Source: Lotus japonicus (Eukaryota > Streptophyta > Magnoliopsida > Fabales > Fabaceae). Taken from it: DNA of 64,000 nt. The stretch covers positions 1,180,501-1,244,500 of the forward strand of contig NC_080042.1 of NCBI RefSeq assembly GCF_012489685.1, in the 5' to 3' direction. Both the position numbers and the translations under genes were made by a program. The notes under the pieces were generated by a model, which worked only from the letters and a program-made list of their open reading frames with translations, had not been told where the DNA came from and did not search any database. Positions 43,117 through 52,734 of the stretch are shown here, piece after piece; the stretch's first letter is position 1, and each line of letters begins with the position of its first letter.

Positions 43117-45219
43117 TGCATCAGAAAAACAAATCCCTAGACTGCCTCTTAATTTTTCAAAAGTGATTGCATCAAGGGGTTTTGTGAAAATATCAGCCAA
43201 TTGCTTGTCAGTTGTAACATGCTCCAAATTAATAATTTTATCCTCCACCAAGTCTCTAATAAAATGATGTCTAATGTCAATATGCTTGGTCCTGCTATGC
43301 TGTATGGGATTCTTGGAAATATTGATTGCACTGAGATTGTCGCAGTACAATGTCATGACATCCTGTTCAACATCATACTCCTTCAACATTTGCTTCATCC
43401 ACATGAGTTGAGTACAACTACTTCCAGCTGCAATATACTCTGCTTCAGCTGTAGACAATGAGACACAATTCTGCTTCTTGCTAAACCATGAAATCAGATT
43501 ATTCCCTAGGAAGAAACATCCACCAGATGTGCTCTTTCTATCATCTGCACTACCTGCCCAATCTGCATCACAGAAACCAACTAAAGAAGAATTTGTATCA
43601 TGAGTATAGAGAATACCATAGTCACTCGTGCCATTGATGTACTTGATAATTCTCTTGACTTGTAGCAGATGACTAGCCTTAGGAGCTGCTTGATATCTTG
43701 CACATACACCGACAGCAAAGGTGATGTCAGGTCTGCTAGCAGTAAGGTACAACAAGCTTCCAATCATACTTCTATAGAGACTTTGATCAACATCTTCTCC
43801 TTGCTCATCCTTGGACATTTTGATGTGTGTAGCAGCAGGGGTTCTCTTGTGACCAGCCTTTTCAAGGCCAAATTTCTTAACTAAGCCTTTAGCATACTTA
43901 CTCTGAGATATGAACATAGAATCCTCCATTTGCTTGACTTGTAGTCCTAGAAAATAATTCAATTCACCAACTAAGCTCATCTCAAACTCAGATTTCATTT
44001 GTTGAACGAAATGCTCCACCATTGAGTTCGACATTCCTCCAAATACAATGTCATCCACATAGATCTGTGCTATCATGAGCTTTCCTTTGACATTCTTCAC
44101 GAACAGAGTTTTATCAATTCCTCCATTGCAGTAACCATTGCCTACAAGAAACTCAGTTAACCTTTCATACCAAGCCCTAGGTGCTTGCTTCAAGCCATAC
44201 AATGCTTTCCTCAGTTTGTACACATGATCTGGATGATGTGGATCTATGAACCCTTTAGGTTGTTCAACATATACTTCTTCATTCAAATAGCCATTCAGAA
44301 AAGCACTCTTCACATCCATCTGATAAAGTCTGAACTTCAAGAGATAAGCAACACCTAACAAGAGTCTTATAGATTCCAGTCTAGCTACTGGAGCAAAGGT
44401 TTCATCAAAATCAACCCCTTCTATCTGAGTATATCCTTGAGCCACTAGCCTTGCTTTATTCCTTGTGACTGTTCCAGTTTCATCTGATTTGTTCTTGAAT
44501 ATCCACATAGTGTCAATGATGTTTACTTCTTCGGGCCTAGGCACTAACTCCCATACTTCATTTCTCCTGAACTGCTCTAGCTCCTCTTGCATAGCATTTA
44601 TCCAGTATTCATCAGTGAGAGCTTCATTTACATTCTTGGGTTCTATCTTAGAAATGAAACAACTGTAGGCAATCATACTTCTGGATCTGGTAGTTACCCC
44701 TTCTCGAAGATTCCCAATAATGTTTTCTTGAGGATGATTCTTCTGAACCCTGATTGATGGAGCTTTGTTTGATGTGATATCTTTGTCTTCCTTTTCATCA
44801 GCACTTGTTTCTGACTCATTGTCGAGGGCGGTTGCTGAAGCATCGGCTGGAACATCAGCATCATCATCATCTTCATTCAAAACTGTTTCTTCCTTCTTGC
44901 TTGATTCATCATCCACAGTCACATTCACAGATACCATCATGGTCCTTGTGCGAGAGTTAAAAACTCTATAAGCTTTGTTGTTCATAGAATACCCCATGAA
45001 AATTCCTTCATCAAGCTTCCTCTTAGGATCACGGTCTGCAAGGATATAACATTTACTTCCAAATATGTGAAAGTATTTTACAGACGGCTTTCTACCTTTC
45101 CATAGCTCATACTGTGTAGAGGATGTCCCTGCCCTGATGGTGACTCTATTATGTATGTAACAAGCAGTACTCATAGCTTCAGCCCAGAACTGGTGTGGAA
45201 TCTTCTTAGCATGTAACAT
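43114..45219 (-). CDS. Sirevirus integrase C-terminus, reverse transcriptase and RNase H
   Basis: 701-codon open frame, the 3' part of pol. The start at 45219 (MLHAKKIPHQFWAEAMSTAC) is only the first Met after a nonsense codon at 45237-45235; natively it is internal to the polyprotein. Integrase C-terminal region with WKGRKPSVKYFHIFGSKCYI; Copia reverse transcriptase starting near NEVWELVPRPEEVNIIDTMW, with catalytic YVDDIVFG (~44055-44080); RNase H with SLSTAEAEYIAA and TKHIDIRHHFIRD; end at GICFSDA. Relative to the plus-strand copy at 59547 it lacks four codons after PKRKLD (near 45015). It copies element RNA into DNA in cytoplasmic particles. Functional as an enzyme only if fused to upstream parts that are broken here. 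Confidence 0.88.
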   Translation of the reverse strand: MLHAKKIPHQFWAEAMSTACYIHNRVTIRAGTSSTQYELWKGRKPSVKYFHIFGSKCYILADRDPKRKLDEGIFMGYSMNNKAYRVFNSRTRTMMVSVNVTVDDESSKKEETVLNEDDDDADVPADASATALDNESETSADEKEDKDITSNKAPSIRVQKNHPQENIIGNLREGVTTRSRSMIAYSCFISKIEPKNVNEALTDEYWINAMQEELEQFRRNEVWELVPRPEEVNIIDTMWIFKNKSDETGTVTRNKARLVAQGYTQIEGVDFDETFAPVARLESIRLLLGVAYLLKFRLYQMDVKSAFLNGYLNEEVYVEQPKGFIDPHHPDHVYKLRKALYGLKQAPRAWYERLTEFLVGNGYCNGGIDKTLFVKNVKGKLMIAQIYVDDIVFGGMSNSMVEHFVQQMKSEFEMSLVGELNYFLGLQVKQMEDSMFISQSKYAKGLVKKFGLEKAGHKRTPAATHIKMSKDEQGEDVDQSLYRSMIGSLLYLTASRPDITFAVGVCARYQAAPKASHLLQVKRIIKYINGTSDYGILYTHDTNSSLVGFCDADWAGSADDRKSTSGGCFFLGNNLISWFSKKQNCVSLSTAEAEYIAAGSSCTQLMWMKQMLKEYDVEQDVMTLYCDNLSAINISKNPIQHSRTKHIDIRHHFIRDLVEDKIINLEHVTTDKQLADIFTKPLDAITFEKLRGSLGICFSDA

Positions 45220-45234
45220 TACTCTAGCTGATTC

Positions 45235-46413
45235 CTAGAGAGTTCTATTTTTCCTTTCAACTATTCCATTCTGCTGTGGAGTGATGGGGGCAGAAAATTC
45301 ATGGCTAATACCTTCTGTTCCACAGAACTCCAAGAATTTTGAATTCTCAAACTCCCTTCCATGATCACTTCTGATTCTCACAATCACACAGTCCTTCTCA
45401 TTCTGAAGTCTCATACATAGATTCTTGAATATTTCAAAAGTCTCTGATTTTTCTCTCATAAATTCAACCCATGTATACCTTGAAAAATCATCTACACAAA
45501 CAAACACATACCTTTTTCCTCCCAAGCTTTCAACCTGCATGGGACCCATGAGATCCATGTGAAGCAATTCCAGAACCTTTGTCGTGGTCTGATGCTGGAG
45601 CATCTTGTGTGGCACCTTGGTTTGCTTACCAATCTGATATTCTCCACATAGCTTTCCTTCTCCCAAGCTCAAATTGGGCAATCCCCTTATTGCTTCATCT
45701 GCAAGAATCTTTTGCATGCTCCTGTAGTTGAGATGTCCTAGTCTTTGATGCCATACATTCACCTCATCTTCTTTAGTTAACAAACATCTGGAAACATGAG
45801 CTTTTTCTTCTGATGTCCACATATAACAGTTGTCTTTTGATCTGACTCCTCTCATCACAACTTCCTCATCATCAGTGGTCACAACACATTCTATCTTATT
45901 GAACTTCACATCATATCCTTGATCACACAGTTGACTTATGATGATTATGTTGGCTGTTAAACCATTCACAAGTAACACATTGTTCAAGTTAGGAGATTCT
46001 GTGCTAAAAAGTTTTCCTACTCCCTTGATCTTTCCTTTAGCTCCATCTCCAAAAGTAACATAGTTGGTGGAGTGACTTCTGACGTCTTACAAGAAGCTCT
46101 TGTTTCCTGTCATGTGCTTTGAGCAGCCACTATCAAAATACCAATCTTCCTTTGATGATACTCTGAAGGACGTTTAGGCTACCTGACATCTGACTTCACC
46201 CTTGGGCTTCCATTGCTTCCTCATCTGAACAGGCTTTTTCTCGTGCATCTGAGGATAACCATATAACCTGTAACAGTAGGGCTTTATATGACCATTCTTA
46301 CCACAGTAGTGACACTTCCAAGGTAAAGTTTTGTCAAGCTTAAGCTGGGGTTTCACATGCATAGGTACATGTCGAGGCAATGAATCTGACAACTGATAAT
46401 TTCGGGGCTTCTT
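45235..46413 (-). pseudogene. Sirevirus gag C-terminus, protease and integrase core, with nonsense codons
   Basis: Continues gag after the CACTA insert. It has the second zinc knuckle CHYCGKNGHIKPYC (~46275-46320), a protease region with WYFDSGCSKHM, then integrase with HQRLGHLN...CGEYQIGK and the catalytic DDFSRYTW / RSDHGREFENSK region. Defects: TAA at 46176-46174, TAA at 46089-46087, TAG at 45237-45235. The last zinc-binding Cys-X2-Cys of the integrase HHCC motif is altered (CGEY; the plus-strand copy has CGEC). It cannot make a full polyprotein. Confidence 0.88.
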
Positions 46414-46560
46414 CACTACAAAAAATACGGGTTTTAGCGGCTGTTATTTTGCGGCGGTTATCCAAGCCGCCACCAAAGTCTTTAACTAGGATTGAAGACT
46501 GTGCGTTAGCGGCGGCTGTGTTGTTCATAGGGGCGGTTTGAACCGCCGCTATCATAATAA
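46414..46560 (+). repeat. CACTA left terminal/subterminal repeats
   Basis: Terminus plus GCGGCGGTTATCCAAGCCGCC, TAGCGGCGGCTG, GGCGGTTTGAACCGCCGC units, presumed transposase-binding sites that pair with the right end. Confidence 0.8.
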
Positions 46561-47485
46561 AAAAATTCGCGAAATGCACAGCGCGGTTTAATTCCCCGCT
46601 CCCCAAATTCTCTTCCCCTTTCTCTCACATCTTCGAAAACCCTCAACCTCAATCTCTCTTCACGTCTCCCTCACATTTTGGCAAACCCTCAACCTCTCCT
46701 CCCCTCAGTTTGCACCGGTTCCCCCACCTCTATCTTCCCTCGAGTCTCAAAATCATAACCTAGTTGTCGCCGCTAGGCTCGCCCTTGTCGCACATATGCT
46801 CACCGCTCAAGCTCTCACCACACTTGTGCTCGTCACAACCTCAAACACAGACCCTTGAGATCTCCTGCAATTCTAAGGTATGCGTTTATTTATTTTCTCT
46901 CAAATTCATTATCCTCAGCAAATTTGCAATATCTTCCATCTTTCACCAGAAGATTCATTGTAGATGTTATGTTGAAGCTCCTTCTCTCGAAGCCCCAACA
47001 CATTGTTTGGTTTTAGGGTTTCTGAACCCACAAGCACAAGAGGTAAGGTTTCATCTTTTTTATCTTCTTCTCACTCCATTCAGATAGCAAATGGGTAAGC
47101 TTGACTTTTCTATGTGCTTTGGCTTTCACTCTTTTGAATTGGGAATGATGTTTTTGAAATCATAATGTCTTCCAATGTACTGACCTTGTGTTAATTGTGT
47201 TGTCAAAGGGTGCTTCAACTTTGGGACTGATTATTCTGTGTACTGGGTGGAGTGAACTTAATTCCCTAAATCTGCCTACTAACATTTGAAATCTATGATG
47301 GGGGTGTTCAAGATGTTGGTCTTGATGAATATGAGATGGTTTGTTACTTTGTTTATTTTCCTTTACTCTTGCTGCATCTGAAATTGGTTTCTGAGTGTTT
47401 TTCATGTATTCATCATTGAACCAAGGGAATTCTTTTTGTTGTTTTCTTTGTTGGGTTTGATGATTGTAGCAGCTTACTAAGGTAC
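46561..47485 (+). other. CACTA interior, leader-like and intron-like DNA
   Basis: 46600-46880 is pyrimidine-rich (CTCAACCTCTCC type) with open but featureless frames. It resembles a captured 5' leader ending at a splice-donor-like AAGGTATGC (46876). 47305-47340 (DVGLDEYEMV when read +) could be part of a captured exon. Nothing firm. Confidence 0.35.
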
Positions 47486-47559
47486 TGATACAACAGCTAC
47501 ACAAGCAATGGAGGGGAATGACATTCAGGGTCTTCCATGGGAGAGCTTAAACATAACGG
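47486..47559 (+). pseudogene. captured exon of a WD40-repeat protein gene
   Basis: Reads DTTATQAMEGNDIQGLPW, then ESLNIT, followed by a splice donor (GTAAGC at 47560). Plant WD40/transducin-like proteins have a very similar ...ARxGxDIQGIPWExLxIT segment at an exon end; this is from memory of the family. The presence of the intron border shows DNA-level capture by the CACTA element rather than reverse transcription. Confidence 0.5.
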
Positions 47560-47809
47560 GGTAAGCAAAAGCAAGCAATTGTGTATGTCTGTTTTAACAG
47601 TGGACTCTGCAGTGTTTCTTTTTGATTTGGTAACTCATTTTTGAATCTAGGGGTCCCTTGACTTGTGGTTGTACCCTTGAATTATTTTTCTATGTGTGAC
47701 AAACCCATTAAAATGGGAAACACACAGAACATCTTGTGAACTGAGTCCTCTGATCCGTTACTATGCTCAGATTTTCCTGATATTATGTTACATTTAGATG
47801 GCTGACCAG

Positions 47810-47955
47810 TGATCTTAAACAATGCCGGAATCAATGGGTTCACAATAGTAATAACCTGGATTTTTTTGTTTCTCTTTTTCATTACATGAATGACTCATTT
47901 TAAGAATTCCAAACTCGCATGATGCAGGTGAACAATGCAGGAATCAATGGGTTCA
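47810..47955 (+). pseudogene. captured short-chain dehydrogenase exon piece, duplicated
   Basis: AACAATGCCGGAATCAATGGGTTC (47817-47840) and AACAATGCAGGAATCAATGGGTTC (about 47931-47954) both encode NNAGINGF, the structural NNAG motif of short-chain dehydrogenases. The second is preceded by GATGCAG, an acceptor-like end. Two near-identical copies ~115 bp apart suggest a local duplication. Only the motif is recognisable. Confidence 0.45.
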
Positions 47956-49659
47956 GCACACATAATATGGTGAGTGGACATGTTTTCTTCACTCTCTTCA
48001 CTCTTGTGCCTTGGTATCTGCAAGTTCCCGATTTTTTTTGTCTTCAGCTGCTGCAAATGCTTATTCGGCCACACCTCAAATCTGAGAGCTTGGTCTCTAC
48101 AACTTCCAATTTTTAATGATTATTATGATTTCCCTTTTTTCATTCCACGATTTCTAACTATGGAGGAGAATGCATCTAATATAATTAATGTTACTTAATA
48201 ACATTTCTCAGATTTTGTTCTTGGAAGATATCCAAAGCAAAGATGTAATTAATTAGATTTTATGGATCAGGTTGATAGGAAAAGTGGATGCAGCTCACCG
48301 TCACAAGTGGATATAGAAATAACCTAATGATCAAGAAATCAACTTCTTAGCATGGCACAATTCAGCACTCGGTGAGAAAAAAAACCCCTTAACTTGCTAG
48401 CATATGCACAAATTTGATTGTTGACCCAAAGAGGGTTTGCCTTTGTTCATGTACATAGTCAGGTAGTAAGTACCCTTGACAAACGTCAAGGATTTGATTA
48501 TTGTGTGTTTCCATAGCTCAAACTCTATGCTGGTAGAAAATGAGAAAATGAGAGAAGGGGTATCGGAGCATAATTTATCCTAACCACTGTTATGTCGGAA
48601 AAAAAATACAAGTGTCTTGCATAAAGGGAAATGTTTGTCATCAAATTCAAAATCTAGTTCCGATCTTTGCAGCACTCCATAGAAGGTGCATGTGTAAGTG
48701 GAAAAAACATCTGATATATTTTGCTTTAAGTGATCTCAGCTGCACACTTATTTTCTTTGTTCCTTCATTTCTTTATGTGATTGAGCCTTAAACCCGACAA
48801 ATGTTCTATTTAAATGGATCAGGGAGCTAGTTTAGGGTGCCCATCTATTCCTTCTTTTGCTTTTTGTTCTACTATGGCATCATATCTTGTCCTTCATTCA
48901 CCTTGAAATATACAGTTGTGTTTTTCTCTTCAGGTTTGTTGATGGATTTCATCTTGAACTTGCATTGGTACAAATCTTATCATTCAAAGTGTTCCTCTAC
49001 CATATCCCTGTCGTCATATGGATTATACGGTTAATTGCTCGTAAGTTTTATGTGAAGATTCATTTTCAAAATTTCCTGAAAGCATGAACACACACACACA
49101 CACATATATAGTATATTAGAGTAAATATAGATACTATTCTACTATTCAAACTACTTATTCATATGAAGAATTAAATGAAATTGGTCCTGTAAATGTACAC
49201 ATTTCCATTCACACTATTTAATATTTAATTAAATGGGGATAGACGTTTAGTGTATAAATATTCTCTGGTTGTATCAATAATGGAGAGTGATCTCTGGTGT
49301 AAATATAATAACATTTTCAGCCTTGATTACCAGTTTTCTATTAGCTAACCACTGGGATGACTCAAGTCATGAACAAGCTTGAGCTCAATAGTTGAGGGAT
49401 GTCTAAAATGTCAGGGGTTATAGCCTACAAGAAACAGGAGAAAGAACTTGTGAGGAGGGGCTGCTTCAGTGTTTGAAACAAAGATTACTCACATTCAAAG
49501 GATGCAAGGCAGCCTTGTAAAAACTAATAATATTAGCAATAATAATTAAAACCAAAACAAAAACCCTTGGCCTCATATTCTCTTATTGTGACATGATGGC
49601 AGTTGATGCATTCTACAATGCAGTTGATCAAATTGAAATAATTGACTTTCTTGTTCTTT
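47956..49659 (+). other. CACTA interior, unassigned
   Basis: Mostly intron-like AT-rich DNA. 48932-49040 (AGGTTTGTTGATGGATTTC... open as RFVDGFHLELALV) follows TCTTCAG and looks exon-like, but I do not recognise it. A (CA)n/(TA)n stretch is at 49088-49109. Confidence 0.35.
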
Positions 49660-49716
49660 GGGCAGCCTATCAAAGTTAACTGGGCATATGCTAGTGGCAG
49701 AGAAAAGATACATCAG
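49660..49716 (+). pseudogene. captured exon of a UBP1-like RNA-binding protein gene
   Basis: TTTGGGCAGCCTATCAAAGTT... reads GQPIKVNWAYASG followed by REKIHQ and then GTTGG. GQPIKVNWAYASGQRE is the linker after the first RRM in plant oligouridylate-binding protein 1 (UBP1/TIA-1 type). The downstream GT and upstream pyrimidine-rich AG fit an exon captured with its introns. Too short to encode anything. Confidence 0.6.
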
Positions 49717-50004
49717 GTTGGTCCAGAATTAGATATATAGATATTTATGTTTGAACAAAATATGTGCCCCTTTAGGAACTTTTAGCAAAGACATTATGAT
49801 AATGTATTACGATATTATGAGAATATGTATGTTTCTTTTTTGAACAAAATGTATGTTTCTTTCATGTGGTACTAGCATGTAGAAGACATATGTCGCTGAG
49901 CTGCTTATAAAACTAATGTGGAATTTGTTAGAGGGGACATAAGGTTCATAGTTTTTTGCTCTAAAAATTGTGTATTCTATATACTAAAATGAAGTTGGAG
50001 ATTT

Positions 50005-50260
50005 TGGCGGCGGTTGAAACCGCCACTAAATGATGATAAAACAAAAAAATTATTGTGTATATAGCGGCGGTTGTAACCGACGCCAAAAGCCGACGCTATA
50101 TTTAGCGGCGGTTAAAACCGACGCCAATATAACCGCCGCCAAATATTTTGCGTAGCCAGATTTAGCGTTAGTTTTTCAGCCGACGCTAAGTGCTTTTGGC
50201 TGTTTTTAGCGCCGCTAAAGGCAAAAATAGCCGCCGCTAAATCCCGGTTTTTTTGTAGTG
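50005..50260 (-). repeat. CACTA right terminal/subterminal repeats
   Basis: Repeated GGCGGCGGTT...AACCGCC, TAGCGGCGGTTAAAACCG, CCGCCGCTAAATCCCGG units ending in TTTTTTTGTAGTG. Confidence 0.8.
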
Positions 50261-51802
50261 CTTGAATTCAGTTTGTTTTGCAGCAGACACAAACTTCTGA
50301 TTTTCTTTGTTTGCTGTTTTATAGTCAAAGCCAATTCCCTTCAGACTCCCTCCTTGCTTGCTAGTTTCTTTCAGAATTTCATCAAGCATATCAGAACCAC
50401 TGTTCAACATTCTAACAGATTTGTGAGTAGCTTCAAGCTTTCTTGTCAGAGTTGCCACTTCCTCTTGAAGTCCTGCATTGATCAACACTAGATTAGCCTT
50501 TTCAATAACATCAGCATTATTAAACTTACTTTTCCATTCCTCCAGATCTTCCTTCAGCTTTGTGCTGAGCTCTTTCAGTCTTTCATTCTGAGAAACAAGT
50601 TGTTCTATCTCACTTTGCTTTTCTCTCACAAGTTTACATGCTTCTTCCCACTTGATGTGTAGCAGCTTGTAAGTCTCAGCCAGTTCCTCATCTGTAATGT
50701 CCTCATCACTTGTATCAGACTCATAGATGGTTCCAGAGAAAGCATTGACTTTGTTTGCAGATATTTCCTCCTCATCTTCAGTGTCTTCATCTGACCAAGT
50801 TACCATCATACCTTTCTTCTGCTTCTTTAGATAGGTGGCGCATTCAGACCTGATATGACCATATCCTTCACATTCATGACACTGCACTCCTTTATTCTGA
50901 CCAGATCTTTCTTCTTCTTTGGTCTTCCTCTGTGAATTAGAAGGCTTGGGTTTGTTATCGAACTTCATGTCCTGGACATTAGGCCTGGTTCTTTTGTCAA
51001 TTTTTCTCAATGCTCTGTTGAATTTTCTTGCTAGCATGGCCAGAGCCTCTGAAAGATTTTCATCCTCACAATCTTCATCATCACCTTCATCAGTGTTTGA
51101 CACAAAAGCAATACTCTTATTCTTCTTCTCAGATTTTCCACTCAGTTTCAACTCAAATGTCTGCAAAGAGCCAATAAGTTCATCAACCTTCATGTTCTCG
51201 ATGTCTTGAGCCTCCTCAATTGCAGTGACTTTCATAGCAAACTTCTGAGGAAGAGATCTCAAGATCTTCCTTACAAGCTTCTCATCTGACATAGGTTCTC
51301 CCAAAGCAAATGAAGCATTAGACAAGTCACGGACACACATGTGGAATTCTGAAATAGTCTCTTCTTCAGTCATCATCAAATTTTCAAATTGAGTAGTAAG
51401 CATCTGAAGCCTTGACATCCTTACTCGAGTAGTTCCTTCATGTGCAGTTTTCAGAATTTCCCAAGCATCCTTTGCCACAGTACACGTATTGATCAGCCTA
51501 AACATATTCTTGTCAACTCCATTAAAGATAGCATTTAGAGCCTTTGAATTTCCAAGAGCAGCTTCATCTTCAACACTGGTCCATTCTTCTTCAGGTTTTT
51601 CCACAACAGTAGTAAAGGTGCCTTCAACCTCAGCCTTAGTGGGGTGCTTCCAACCCTTGACAATAGCTTTCCAAGTCTTGTTGTCAATTGATTTGAGAAA
51701 GGCTGTCATGCGAACCTTCCAGTAGTCATAGTTAGTACCATCCAGAATGGGTGGCCTATTGACTGATCCTCCCTCCTTGTTATCCATGAGAACTTGAATC
51801 AA
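50261..51802 (-). pseudogene. Sirevirus gag, N-terminal part, interrupted by CACTA
   Basis: First true ATG at 51787 (MDNKEGGSVNRPPILDGTNY). Copia gag capsid region with YWKVRMTAFLKSIDNKTWKA, zinc knuckle CHECEGYGHIRSEC (~50830-50875), acidic linker and coiled coil (KLKEDLEEWKSKFNNADVIE). Open until AAKQTEF, where the CACTA terminus begins after CTT. The reading frame would then run a few codons into CACTA and stop at 50239-50237. gag packages element RNA. The other half is at 46413 and below. Confidence 0.9.
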
Positions 51803-51838
51803 ACTCCCTGGAGCTCACCCAACCAGAACAGGGTGCCT

Positions 51839-51851
51839 GCTCTGATACCAA
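51839..51851 (-). promoter_or_regulatory. Sirevirus primer-binding site
   Basis: Minus strand TTGGTATCAGAGC, one base inside the 5' LTR. Complementary to the 3' end of initiator methionine tRNA, as usual for Copia. Confidence 0.85.
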
Positions 51852-51852
51852 T

Positions 51853-52729
51853 TGTAAATTCAGGTTCCCTCTGATCCGATTGTCCTGCACGATGCTGGGA
51901 CGAGAGGTTCGACAACTGCTTTACAGTAAAACAAAACTTAACAGCAGAAACAATAACACACAGTAATTGTTAACCCAGTTCAGTGAAAACTTTCACCTAC
52001 GTCTGGAGGGTTTGCACCCAAAGAAAGGAAATCCACTATCTCAAGATTCAGGAATTACAGACACTCATGAACAACTCAGTTCATAGTTCACTTCCTAATC
52101 TACTGAGTGTATTTCTACTTAGAATCTCAACCTAAGTATGAGAGCCCCTCTCACTTTCTCTCAATCACTGCCACAGTGATTGGTTAACACAATAAACAAG
52201 TAGAGTTTGAACGCAATCAAACACACAAAATCTCTCTTTGCTTTATAGAATCAGTGAGCAAAGACAGATTCACAACCAACAAAGGACAAAGCACAATTAA
52301 CAAATCCTAAAACACTCGATCTCTCTCTATCAGCTTTTTTTTCTTCATGTTTTAGGTCTTCATCCTTTTATAGACTTCAGCAGCGGTAGCATGGGCTTTA
52401 GGGTTGGCACGCACTGAAGAAACAAATTGCAGTAACAGCAATTCAAAACGCAATCTTGAGAGATTCGGTTTCTTATTGCACAAGTAAAGATAGAAACCAA
52501 TCTTTTAATAAAGATTGTTTCAACAAATAACAACCCAACAAATAAACCCTTCTGGAATAGCTACTTGCTCCTCAAGTAACTCAAAAACATATCTTCAGCA
52601 AATCTTCAGAGGGCCCACAACAGAAACACAAGCTGAGAATTGATGCCCTAGCTTCACGAGATCAGATGCCACGGCATCTGCTTCGACAATCGGTTGTTTT
52701 GACAAAATGCATGGCAACATGTTCCAACA
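51853..52729 (-). repeat. Sirevirus 5' LTR (element orientation)
   Basis: 877 bp. On the minus strand it starts TGTTGGAACATGTTGCCATG and ends CTGAATTTACA. Confidence 0.93.
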
Positions 52730-52734
52730 AGTCT

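Larger units (their letters stand above)
46414..50260 (+). mobile_element. CACTA (En/Spm-like) transposon with captured gene fragments
   Basis: Starts CACTACAAAAAATACGGG and ends CCCGGTTTTTTTGTAGTG, the diagnostic CACTA termini. It is flanked by CTT (46411-46413, 50261-50263). It interrupts Sirevirus gag; the uninterrupted sequence at about 62007-62030 of the second copy shows the empty site. Both ends carry GCGGCGGTT/AACCGCCGC subterminal repeats (46434-46560, 50005-50247). No TNP1/TNP2 transposase is recognisable in 3.85 kb, so it is non-autonomous. The interior has host-derived exon pieces with intron borders (see 47486, 47928, 49660). It moved after the Sirevirus inserted, so it is the most recent event here. 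Confidence 0.92.
39480..52729 (-). mobile_element. Sirevirus (SIRE-type) Copia retrotransposon with env-like ORF
   Basis: 877-bp LTRs at 39480-40356 and 51853-52729 (minus-strand TGTTGGAACATG...GAATTTACA), target duplication AGTCT (39475-39479, 52730-52734), initiator-Met-type primer-binding site, polypurine tract, gag, protease, integrase, reverse transcriptase/RNase H, then an extra envelope-like ORF after pol, which defines the Sirevirus lineage. By eye the LTRs differ at 8 of 877 positions (~0.9%), so it is a young insertion. Without the CACTA insert it is about 9.4 kb, normal for the lineage. gag-pol carries three nonsense codons plus the CACTA interruption, so the copy is defective although the RT and env-like segments are open. 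Confidence 0.92.

Noticed and set aside
47160..47504. 114-codon minus-strand frame in the CACTA element
   Set aside because: Opposite to the orientation of the captured exons and without similarity to anything I know.
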